NCBI GenBank assembly: GCA_963942565.1
Contig: OZ012685.1
Location: forward strand, 24,734,553-24,798,552
Direction of reading: 5' to 3'
DNA length: 64,000 bases
Origin: Maea johnstoni
Taxonomy: Eukaryota > Annelida > Polychaeta > Spionida > Magelonidae
Below the pieces are notes generated by a model, which did no database searches, had not been told where the DNA came from, and saw only the letters and a program-made list of their open reading frames with translations. This document shows, piece by piece, positions 12,760 to 22,019 of this stretch. The position numbers and the translations under genes were made by a program. Position 1 is the first letter of the stretch; each line of letters starts with the position of its first letter.

Positions 12760-13008
12760 CCCTGTCAAAATGAAAACCATGTTTTACTCAGCCATATACC
12801 AAACATGTTATAACATGTTATATCATGTTCGAAATAACATGTTAAAACATGTTTTTACCATGGTCATTTCGATGATCATGGTAAAAACATGTTATTAACA
12901 CGTTTGAACATGTTATTTCGAACATGTTATAACCTGTTAGGTATATGGTGGAGTAAAACATGTTATAACATGTTAAACCACAATAACATGGTTTTCATTT
13001 CGACAGGG
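12760..13008. mobile_element. Palindromic MITE rich in AACATGTT, nested in Harbinger
   Basis: 249 bp. Ends are CCCTGTCAAAATGAAAACC and the inverse of CCCTGTCGAAATGAAAACC. Both arms carry many AACATGTT palindromes, and the arms pair through GGTATATGG at the centre. The direct flanks (TC on each side) may be a 2-bp duplication but are too short to trust. No coding capacity. Confidence 0.7.
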
Positions 13009-13239
13009 TCAGGACTGCTCTGATCATAAGGTTGCGAGGTCACAACCTTGTGAAGGCCATATTTCAAGAAGGAAGTCAGGGAAGGTTGCCAAACTGATTA
13101 TCAGATATGATTCATAATGGTTCATACTGTGTGAGTTCGTAATCAGAGTTACAGCAAATTTGCGTATTGATCGAGTGATTGTTATTTCTATTCACAAAAG
13201 TCTCCCCAAACTCAGAAGGCGCTAAACTGATTCCTCCTG

Positions 13240-13596
13240 TTGGCCAAAATCGCAGATATTTTTTTTCGACCACTCTTGAAACAGTATATTTGTGAACTTG
13301 AATTGTGTCACCAAGTACAGACTGAAATGAGCCCGTGGCATAAAAACGAAGAGCAGCTAGAACCTGAAGGGTGGGTGATAATGCGTGACTCTCCGAGTGA
13401 CATGCTCTATCTGTGCTTGAAGGAGGTCAACAATCCACATTATGCTCTCCCGGTCAAATCTATATCTATTGTAGAGGTTTACATCATCAAATGCATCCAG
13501 TGGATTCAACCGGTCCCGAAAAATACGCTCTCTCCGGAGTGCCCATTGCACTTCATCTCCAACCCTATTGTAACCTGCTACCGCATTAACAGCCAT
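13240..13596 (-). pseudogene. HARBI1-like Harbinger transposase, N-terminal fragment
   Basis: The minus-strand frame from 13596 reads MAVNAVAGYNRVGDEVQWAL, then RRERIFRDRLNPLDAFDD and LYNRYRFDRESIMWIVDLL, diagnostic of the N-terminal region of HARBI1-type transposases. Near 13385 the frame changes, after which the neighbouring frame continues with ALSPTLQVLAALRFYATGSF and VSRVV, also classic HARBI1. So one frameshift lies within it, and the protein is lost before the DDE triad. The gene is convergent with the Myb exon at the other end of the element, the usual Harbinger layout. The plus-strand frame over the same bases is a shadow. Confidence 0.8.
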
Positions 13597-14038
13597 GATG
13601 GAAGAAGATAAGGAACAAGTTAAGGATACTCCCTAGTACCCTTGGATTTTGGGTACTTAAGGTGAACCTTAAGTTTAAGGGAAAAATATTGCAACCGACA
13701 TATATAAGGACTAACTTGAGGATTTCCTTAGGTGGTTGGCACATTGAAAGTGAATGGGCCCCAAATTTCACTTAAGTAGGAACCTTAGTAAAGGAGAAAA
13801 TTCATAACTTAAGGTGAAATTTTCACTTAAGTTAAGGTGAGTTTTATGCAACTGGGCCCATGGTTTGAGGCTTTCTCTTGGAGCCTTTAGAACCTCTCCT
13901 GCACAGAGACTTTGTGTTGAGGCGAATGAGCTCCCTCTTCACCTCAGAAGAGGAAAGCTTGCTCTTCAATTTGCTACTACAGTAACTGCCAACCCAAATA
14001 ACCCTGTTTATTATACTATTTTTAACCCTTGGTATGTC

Positions 14039-17000
14039 GTATAAAAGGGGCTAAAGCAAGACAGGTCATTCGTGCCAACAAAAGGAAAAGTTGGCACGAA
14101 TATGTATCGAAATTGAATGCCAGAAAGCCATTGAAGAAATGCTGGGACATGGTCCGTAAAATCAAGGGTAAGGGGGGCACTCCGTCTGTAAAGCATATTG
14201 AGAAGAATGGAAAAAAAATAACGCAACCAAGGGATATTGCCAATACTATTGGGGAGGCGATATCCTTTAATTCCTCCTCTGCACATTGTTCAGCTAAATT
14301 CCAACGCATCAAAAATAGACAAGAGAGAAAACCCCTTTTGTTCCAATCTGACAATACCGAACCATATAATCAACCCTTTTCAATAGATGAGCTCAGGAAT
14401 GCGCTTGGCAAAGCCCATGACACAGCTCCTGGTCCGGATCTAATACATTATCAGATTTTAAAGCATCTTCCTGAAGCTTACCTCCAATGCCTTTTAAAGG
14501 TTTTTAATGATATTTGGGAAACTGGAGAGTTTCACCCTTCCTGGAGAGATGCCACCATCATACCCATTGCTAAGCCAGGAAAAGATTACAAAGATCCAAA
14601 TAATTACTGCCCAATAGCTTTGACCAGTTGTGTATGTAAGACCATGGAACGAATGATCAATGATCATCTTGTTTGGTATCTTGAATCTTCCCTACTCATT
14701 ACAGAAGCCCAAAGTGGCTTCCGGAAAACACGAAGCAAAATGGATCATCGTGTGCGATTTGAGACTTTTTGTAAGAAAGGGATTTTTTAAATGGGGAACA
14801 TGTAGTGTCCTTCTGTTTTGATCTTGAAAAGGCATATGACACCACTTGGAAATATGGAATCATGATTATATTGTCGAAGGAGGGGTCTTCATCCAGATCC
14901 TTACTTAGTACTTTATGATAACCCCATTCCTGTAAAGAAGAAAACAAAGTTCCTTGGCATTTTACTCGATTCAAAATTGACATTTGTCCCTCATATCAAG
15001 GGCCTGAAGAAAAAGTGTGTCAAGGCTTTGAATTTGTTGAGAGTAGTTTCCAACACTGACTTGGGTGGGGATCATACAGTTCTTCTACAACTGTATAGAG
15101 CCCTCGTTCGCTCAAAGCTAGACTATGGATGTTCTATTTATGGAGCAGCATGTAAATCTTATATCTCTTGCTGAATTTAGGGTTTGAGGCTTTCTCTTGG
15201 AACCTTTAGAAACTTTCCTGCACATAGTCTTTGTGTTGAGGCAAATGAGCTCCCTCTTCGCCTCAGAAGATAAAAAACCTGCTCTTCAATTTGCAACTAA
15301 AATAGCTGCCAACTCAAATAACCCTTTTTAACCCTCGTTATGTGGACCTTTTAGGTAGAAAACCAAGAGTCGTTCCAACTTTTGGTATTTGTATTAAGGC
15401 TGTGATGCTGGTGACACTCTCAACATAAAACAACTCCTAGTTTAGCACCCCTGTACCCTTTCTAACAATAGATATCTAATCCCTGAGGTCTTGGTGTTTC
15501 AAATATAAGTTTTCTTTAACTTACCTGCTTGAGCTGACCTCAATACAAACACGGTTTCAATTTTACAGTGTTTTACCTCAAATGAGGTTTTCTTGATCAA
15601 TAAAGGTTCATTTGATTTACAAGTACCATACATGTCTGCTAAATATACTAGGCTAGGGCAACTGAAAGCCAAATTTGGAGTTCCTGCAAGAGAATACCTT
15701 ACAGCACACGATTTTGGTGGAAATTTTACTTACGAAAGTAGGTCAATATGTCTGTCCATTGTAACCTGATTGTGACCTACTTTCTTGGGTAAAAATTTCC
15801 ACCAAAATCGCGTGCTGTAAGGTATTCTCTTGCAGGAACTCCAAATTCGGCTTTCAGTTGCCCTAGTCTAATATATTTAGCAGACATGTATGGTATTTTT
15901 AAATCAAATGAACCTTTATTGATCAAGAAAACCTCATTTGAGGTAAAACACTGTAAAATTGAAACTGTGTTTGTATTGAGGTCAGCTCAAGCATGTAAGT
16001 TAAAGAAAACTTATATTTGAATCACCAAGACCTCAGGGATTAGATATCTATTGTTAGAAAGGGTACAGGAGTGCTAAACTAGGAGTTGTCTTATTCTGAG
16101 TGTGTCACCAGCATCACAGCCTTAAGGAATCAGTGGAAGAATTGAATTTTGATCCTGACAAGTCGCAAAGTTTGAATTTCCTCAAACTTCTCCATGGACA
16201 TTTCCAACTGCTATGGTCAACCTCACTCTTTCATATGCCAAGAAGGATCAAGTGGATCCTTCGAAGTACATAAGTTTACATAATGAGGTGAAGGATGTCT
16301 TTGGAGACTTTGATTTCAACGACACTGATGGCTCTGTTTCAGATGATAAAGCTGCAGCGGTAGCAGTCATTGAAAATTATTGTTCCATTAAACGTCTTCC
16401 AGATATTTTCTGCTGAATTGCATGCTCTCTTTCTTGCTCTTGATCGGGTGGAGACGGCAGATGATGGCGAAAGGAATTTTATAATTTTATCAGATTCAAA
16501 GTCTGCTCTTCATGAGGCCATTCGGGCCAAGACTAGACACATCCTCTTGTCCTTTACATACTGGAAGGCCTCCATTGGCTAGTACAGTACCAAGAATTCT
16601 TTTTTTTTTTTTACTGGATTTCCAATCATGTTGGCATTAGGAGAGTCACAAATGTTCCCGTTCCTTATGGTGATTTTAAAAAACACATCAATGTCCGGCC
16701 TTATAAAACGCAAATAGCAGTCTCAGTGGGATGAGGCAGTAGACAACAAACTACATGCGATTCATCCACAGTTGGGTCTTTGGCCTGGAAATTCTAGAAT
16801 TAATAGGCGAGAGGAGAGTGTTTTAGCAGGAATTCGAATTGGTCACATTCATTTGACTCACTGCTTCCTTTTGAAAGGGAAAGATCCTCCCCAATGTGTA
16901 GCATGTGATTGTAGTTTGACTGTCAAGCATATTTTATTTGATTGTGTTGATTTTTATTGAATCAAGAAATAGATATTATAATGTAAATAGCTTTAAGGAA

Positions 17001-17290
17001 CTCTTTAAAAAGGTTCCTCCAGACAGCATTTTACCTTATTTACATGAGATTGGTCTGTTTTAACGATTGTAAAACCTTTTAAGAATTTACAATTTCTTTT
17101 GAAACAACCTGGTTTGTATGGAGATTATATTTTGAAGTTGTTCATCGTTTTGTGATCATTGTTATTCATCTATTGCTTTGTTATTGTTTTCAATCATAAC
17201 AAAGGACCTTTATTTTACATATATTTTATGGCACTAAATTCCCTTTGTGTGCCGATGTGCCTTTAAGCAATCATTCATTCATTCATTCTC
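14039..17290 (+). pseudogene. LINE segment C: reverse transcriptase, RNase H and 3' end
   Basis: The third RT segment has the longest open frame of the three (14029-14790, from KGAKARQV to the FETFCKKGIF stop), with PGPDLIHYQILKHLPEA and PIALTSCVCKTMERMIND clear. It shares the B-type deletion. After the nested TTAA element the LINE continues with EELNFDPDKS, an RNase H domain (16400-16580) and the 3' Cys-rich region, then a 3' UTR ending GCCGATGTGCCTTTAAGC plus (ATTC)n. This segment fixes the true 3' end of the LINE. Confidence 0.8.
15398..16121. mobile_element. 724-bp near-perfect palindromic MITE with TTAA target
   Basis: The left end GGCTGTGATGCTGGTGACAC is repeated inverted at the right end, and the arms pair along almost their whole length around a short spacer near 15745. 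TTAA lies on both sides (15394-15397 and 16122-16125). Removing the element and one TTAA leaves the LINE frame reading continuously through the site. TTAA duplication fits piggyBac or Kolobok transposases, and the ends alone do not decide between them. No coding. Confidence 0.85.
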
Positions 17291-17664
17291 CACCCGCATG
17301 TTTTTCTGGAACTCTCTTCCTTTCTCCATCAGTATCCATAACTTTCTATCTGTATCAAAGTAGCTCTTCAGTTTCTTGTTCTAGTAGTTCGCTTGACTTT
17401 TTTTATAACTTTTATTGCTCCATAACATGCAAAACCATTCCTATTGGTTGGGTAGATAGTAGAAGGAGCAAATTTTTAGCGAACAGCAACAAAATGTTAG
17501 AAAACTTATAACAAATTAGAACGAAACTAATAAAAGCTTGTTGGGGGGGCAATCGCCCCCCCCCCCCCCCACTCAGTTTCTTCTATCAGATCAACATCCT
17601 GGGTCTCGGTGACCCGAATGCTGGTCCGGTATTAGAAGTCGAAATATACCAGCTCCTGTATCCT

Positions 17665-18565
17665 TTATTCAGTTAAGGTTGCTTTACCTTTCCAGATTTC
17701 CCATTTATTACTGTTGGGTCTCTTGAACTCTAACCAGACTTTAAATGCAGTGTCCCTAAGATGTGTATCGAAGTTGTGTGGAGCTTTCCGTAGGGCAAAG
17801 GATTCTTTCTGTAGTTCTTTCCGTTTGGCAACGAGACACGGCGCTAAGTCTTTTCTCATGTACCATCCGGTGTCCTTTAGTTTAAAGGCATTTAGATATA
17901 GGTCTTCCCTGTGTCTGCTCTTTGCTAAAGATACGAATAGAGGCCATCTAACGCCTTCTGCCCCTTTCGGTGGGAAGCGATAGCACTCGTTGACATCTAC
18001 CTCATCTAACCATTCTGGTGGCATTTCAAAGGTGTCCTTGCAAAGGGTCATGAATCTTCTAAGGGCCTTCCTATGATCTCTGTCACCCCCTGGAATGCCT
18101 TGAAAGATGATATTATTCTTTCTCGCCCTACATGCCTCCAAGTTAATTTGGGAGAGTTCATGGTCCCATTCTTCCCTGAATTTTGATAAGTCAGTACCTA
18201 CCTGGGACAAGTTTTCAACTTGTTTTCAACTACTGTACTGATACGCTCGAGCACGTCGTCAAATTTATCATCGAATTTCTCGAGATGTGTTTTTATTTGA
18301 CCAACTTCTTCCTTTACTTCGTCTATCTTAGCATCCATTCTGGAGTTTATATTGCCTTCCATTTCCCGTAGTAAGTTTCGCATCAGACCTATTGTTAGTG
18401 GGCTATTGTTATCTGATAAGGGGGGGTTGATTGGTTTGGGTCAGACATAATATCTTGCATAAGATCTGATACTGTTATATTGTCATTATCTACACGGTCT
18501 GCAGAACGGGCCCTAGTCCTATATGGTGTTGTTGTGGTGTCTTTTGTGGTTTTACGCTTGCTCAT
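17665..18565 (-). pseudogene. LINE ORF1-type protein (coiled coil plus RRM-like domain)
   Basis: L1-type ORF1 proteins bind element RNA as coiled-coil trimers. The minus strand from 18565 reads MSKRKTTKDTTTTPYRTRAR, then an acidic segment, a heptad-like coiled coil (MEGNINSRMDAKIDEVKEEV... LEKFDDKFDDVLER), then RARKNNIIFQGIPGGDRDHR-type RNP sequence and a C-terminal domain (WYMRKDLAPCLVAKRKELQ). This order is that of L1/Tx1-style ORF1. A frameshift lies at a C run near 18420 and another near 18200, so it is inactive. No reverse transcriptase in this orientation follows, so either the copy is truncated or ORF1 alone was retained. It is opposite in strand to the LINE at 7.9-17.3 kb and unrelated to it in sequence. 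Confidence 0.7.
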
Positions 18566-18955
18566 TTTTGAAAAATATGGATTTGTTATAAGGAGTTACC
18601 TCTTTTTAGATATTTTAATAGGTCGGTAAATTCTCCAAAATAGGTGCTTGTTCGATGAGTTAGTAGTGAAGGAAGGCGATTATTAGATAGAAGACAAGAT
18701 TGGTAGGCAGTTTCAGGTAAGGTACATTGTAACTTGACAGAATTTAAAAAAATTGATCACAGATCGGGATGTACCAAGATATATATTTTTATATATGCTC
18801 TTGTGGGCTAAGGTAGGATGCTTTAATCCGGCAGAGGATAATATAGAGGCTAAACAGGCAGAGCGCCTCGTCTATGCACAGCTTATGGAGGTAAGTAGAC
18901 TGGATGGTATAATTATGATACTGATCTGACAAATGTAATTACTGTGCAATAAGTA
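18566..18955. other. No recognised gene
   Basis: AT-rich spacer between the ORF1 relic and the two-exon gene. It should contain the 3' UTR of that gene, but I saw no canonical AATAAA on the minus strand. Confidence 0.4.
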
Positions 18956-19559
18956 CTATGCTATATATACAGAATCAAAGACAGTCCTGAAACACAAGTC
19001 TTGTTTAGGTCGCCGGAGTGGCTTCCTAAACTGCGCCGGGCGAGGTGGGTGGAAATCCTCCTTATATGTAGACGGTGCCGGTGGCTGGTTCGCACGGGGT
19101 ATGTGGACTGGAGATTTCACTCTCGGCTGGACACGGTTCTCCTTGTTGAGTTGTTGTTGTTCCAAGTAGAACTCAACCTCCTCACATAGGGCAGTCTCTT
19201 GTTCCCGTTGGACGTAGGCTTCCTGGCTGTCTGACGATGTCCCTAGGGAGAAGTCGCAGCCAGAGAAACGGCCGCCGTGGTCTAGATCATCCGCTGATAG
19301 GAGCTCGCATGGGTGGGTGCTGTGATGTCTAGTGAGGTGGTCGACAGTGGGCACCTCCTCAGTGGCGAGCAGGTCCGTGTCTGCCACAACAACACGTTTG
19401 TCCTCCACTGCAAGTGAGGGAAAAGAAAAGAAAAAATGTCTAGAGGCTAGCACAGAAAGTTCACTGGAGAAGTCTAGTTGTAAGTAGCAGAGTCAAGAAA
19501 TGTTCAAAATTTGGTCTGGGCTACTTACTATCTGCCTCATCGCCGTTTCGTGCTGCCAT
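18956..19559 (-). CDS. Two-exon host gene, 160-residue protein of unknown function
   Basis: Exon 1 is 19559-19529 (MAARNGDEAD plus one base) and ends at a strong donor GTAAGT. Exon 2 is 19407-18956, preceded by a long pyrimidine tract and TTGCAG. The junction is in phase and makes a 483-nt reading frame with no stop before TAG. The start context ACCATGG is good. The N-terminal half is acidic (EADMEDKR, ADDLDHGG). Residues 82-98 look helical and glutamine-rich. A KEN tripeptide, the form of an APC/C degron, sits at 99-101, and the last 55 residues are proline- and arginine-rich, ending DSVYIA. No known domain is recognised, and no signal peptide or membrane segment is seen. Local GC is higher than around it. 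An X-box lies about 195 bp upstream. The intron phase and open frame make this the most credible host gene here. Confidence 0.65.
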
Positions 19560-19752
19560 GGTTTGATCAAGGTGCTGTCAGTTGGCCTCTGAGAGGTGGA
19601 CTGATTTTGACCACGGCAGCAGCTGAATTTATACAGGGATTCGCAAGTGAAGGGAGCGCCCGCTATTGTTACGAACTGCGTGATCGGAAAATTCCACCGG
19701 CCGGCAATGTGTGAGCGTGTAGAGGCTGTGTGATTGACAGGGCCCCCTGCTT

Positions 19753-19765
19753 GTCGCCTAGCAAC
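19753..19765 (-). promoter_or_regulatory. RFX X-box upstream of the two-exon gene
   Basis: GTCGCCTAGCAAC matches the RFX consensus GTNRCC, spacer 0-3, RGYAAC exactly, with a 1-bp spacer. It lies about 195 bp upstream of the ATG at 19559. X-boxes within a few hundred bases of the start are typical of ciliary genes. One motif can arise by chance, so the link is inferred. Confidence 0.55.
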
Positions 19766-20435
19766 CGTGTGATCGTTTCCAAATTGGAAAATCAATAGTG
19801 AGTAAAAGCTATTTTTTGGATCAAATTTTGTATCTATTTACCGCAAATCAGTAGTCAATGTCATAGACGTGTCGGCGTAGTTGTTTTAGCTTTTTGTCAG
19901 TGTTGTCTGCGTTCGTTGTTATGTTTAGATCTGCCTCGATCCTTTGTTCCGTACCTCCGGGTAAGATTCACTCCATCTGGAGTGGCAAAAGTGATAATAA
20001 AGTACTCATCGGAAAGTATTTATCTCCTTTTTTGACATAGTAGCGAATCTTAAAGCCTGGACGTTGGATCGGTTTGCGGTAGGTGTTTTTTTTGTAGGTA
20101 TTCACGGAGCTGGATTCAAGCTTGACCACTCAGTTTGCCATGACGTCACGGTTCCTTGACTTGACCACTCTGCCAACTAGGATACTTCCTCTTCAGAGAA
20201 TTTGTAGTTTATGGAAGTTTTTTTCTTGGCGGAAACTGGCGGAGATACTTGGATATGCTCACGAGTGTGGTGGACGGTTGCTGTGGTTGTTATATGTTGT
20301 GTTGGTGCTGTCGACTCATCGGCGATGTCACCTGGGCCATCCACATTCACCCTCTCACTATGTCCGCCATCTTCTTCAGTAGCACAGGAACTTGCTCCAG
20401 CTCAGTAACTTACTACTTACTTTATAGTAAATGTA
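19766..20435. other. Upstream region with a CRE and no accepted gene
   Basis: Contains TGACGTCA at 20141-20148 and TTGGCGGAAACTGGCGGAG, an E2F-like sequence, near 20226. Short plus-strand frames overlap one another without recognisable motifs. It may include distal promoter sequence of the minus-strand gene. Confidence 0.35.
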
Positions 20436-20669
20436 GTGTTTTTTCCCCAAGTTGTTAAAGGGTCTTGTGATCTGTGGTACATAGGTGTACTGACTGGTCC
20501 TGAGATCATTCCTGGCCCAACTCAATCAGAAATGACGCTTGAATTGTCTGGAAAACAAAAAGAAATGAGAAAAATAGTATCAGGTATATATAATAAAGAC
20601 CAGGAGTGCAACTCCACATCGCAAATATTACACCATCTCGCAGACCAAGCCATAAAAATCAATCGATAA
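20436..20669 (+). other. Unrecognised open frame, possible LINE debris
   Basis: A 77-codon frame containing VLTGPEIIPGPTQ. The ending PGPT resembles the (N)PGP of the 2A-like leaders at the start of some CR1-type LINE proteins, but the acidic residues before it are not conserved. The rest (GKQKEMRKIVSGIYNKD) is unfamiliar. Weak evidence only. Confidence 0.2.
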
Positions 20670-22019
20670 AACAATGAAAAAAAACTAAACCACTATATCA
20701 TTGATCCACAACATACTTATCTCAAAAGCCCCTAACTGTCACCCCCCCCCCCCCCCCCTATGTAAACGGATTAAGAGAAATGAAGACTTATATCAGCCCT
20801 TTGCCTCCTAGAATGGCTGCTGTCCATCATACATTACTAAAGTGAGTGACGTCACGGACTGAATAATTACAAGCTTTCCCTGCCGTTATTCTGCTTGTAA
20901 AAATAATCATTCATTAAATAATTTTAGTCTGTAATGTTTATTGATATACACCGAAAGCAAAACACCAAATTTGGAAGGTTTAATCTACGACCTGGAGAGG
21001 CACAAAAAGTCATTTGCTTAAGGGGCATGGTACTCGAGTTTCGAATGCACATGCATGTCAGTGCATCATTAATTTATAACAGTGAACAAAACAACAAAAC
21101 AAACATTACCATGGTCTTTCTTTTAAGCTGGTATGTATCTCTTAGATGAATGATACCTCATTACAGCATACCATCATTGGAAAATACAATTGTTTGTATT
21201 ATTTAGAAACATTTTTGTGTGCAGGCATAACTTCTGCATCAAAATGAATGTAGAAGAGATATTTTACTGATTTTCATATTTAAAAATACACTTCAAATTT
21301 AGTCTTAGATAATTCATAAATGGGAAAATAGCCTTTAATGATATGTTTATTGATACAGTAGAAATCTGTAAATGTGGAATGTACTTTCTTTTGATCTTTT
21401 GATTTCTTTTTATGTGAAGTGATAATAGATAACCTATTCAATATTAATTGTATATAAATTTACCGTTAACATGGCTTGACATAACTGATAGCCAACTAGT
21501 TATGACTATCCAACCATGGGAAAACAGGCAAGCTACTCAAGCCCTGCTTGACTATCTAACATTCAATTGAAAGATGAGAGCTACATAAATGGAATTCCTA
21601 ACAGGATCTTATGAATAACAACAGTTGCGAGCAACCTTGAAAAGTCAATAAGGGTTAAGACAGAAATATAATGGGAGTGATAAAAAAGTACATAACATGG
21701 AACATAAACTTATAAAACTTAAAATAAAAGTTGTCTCTTTGTCAAGGTTAAAGGAGGTAATTTCCATCAAATTGGCTGGGCACCATGAACGCATGTCTTG
21801 ACTATCTGATCTTGGGTTCTGCAACAACTTGGCCTGCCTGACTATATACCTGGGTTTGAATCCTAATATATTTATTAAGCTGGTATTTTTTCTTGTTAAC
21901 CTTCTTTCATTTTTTCCAATATTAAAAGAGTCAAACGTACACTAATGTCTTTTTGATTTCTTTCCTCTTCCTTTTCCTTTTCCCCTGCTCCTTTCACATT
22001 TCTGGCATAACCATGACAT
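20670..22019. other. AT-rich DNA without a recognised gene
   Basis: Includes a 17-18 base C run near 20742 and a second TGACGTCA at 20847-20854. No open frame longer than about 70 codons, no terminal repeats and no RNA gene was found. Confidence 0.45.

Larger units (their letters stand above)
11172..13857. mobile_element. PIF/Harbinger DNA transposon, internally deleted
   Basis: Terminal inverted repeats of more than 20 bp are visible: GTTGCATAAAACTCACCTT at the left and its inverse at the right, preceded by GGGC. A 3-bp duplication CCA (11169-11171 and 13858-13860) fits the superfamily. Two Harbinger gene pieces remain: a plus-strand Myb/SANT-like exon and the minus-strand N-terminal part of a HARBI1-like transposase. 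The DDE catalytic part was not found, and a 249-bp MITE occupies part of the interior. It inserted in segment B of the LINE. Confidence 0.85.
10018..14038 (+). pseudogene. LINE segment B, split by a Harbinger element
   Basis: The second tandem copy of the RT segment. It is 1.33 kb once the 2,686-bp Harbinger insertion is discounted. It shares with segment C a deletion between GGAAATATG and TTGTCGAAG that removes the catalytic VDD box. It also shares the same A-type junction at its right end (14030-14045), so B and C come from one duplication event after the deletion. Confidence 0.8.
7853..17290 (+). mobile_element. LINE (RNase H-bearing, I/Nimb- or Jockey-like) with internal triplication
   Basis: A single 5'-truncated non-LTR retrotransposon copy. 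In order it keeps the end of the endonuclease (TSIDLTMCSP, then a SDHFPI-like motif read as SAQFPI), reverse transcriptase (PGPDQIRYQI, PIAKPGKD, NYRPIALTSC, EAQSGFRK, the catalytic VDDF), an RNase H region (AELHALFLALDR, SDSKSALHEA) and a terminal Cys-rich segment (CVACDCSLTVKHILFDC). The RNase H points to the I/Nimb group rather than classic Jockey. It ends with a short (ATTC)n tail at about 17270-17290. The stretch from KRAKARQV to NPWYV occurs three times in tandem. Stops and frameshifts are frequent, so it is dead. Harbinger (11172-13857) and TTAA (15398-16121) insertions are nested within it. Confidence 0.85.

Noticed and set aside
13240-13611. Plus-strand 123-codon frame in the Harbinger element
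   Set aside because: It lies over the HARBI1-like transposase on the other strand, whose motifs are unmistakable.
20436-20669. 2A-like leader peptide of a CR1-type LINE
   Set aside because: Only PGPT is kept; the D-x-E-x-N residues that define 2A are absent.
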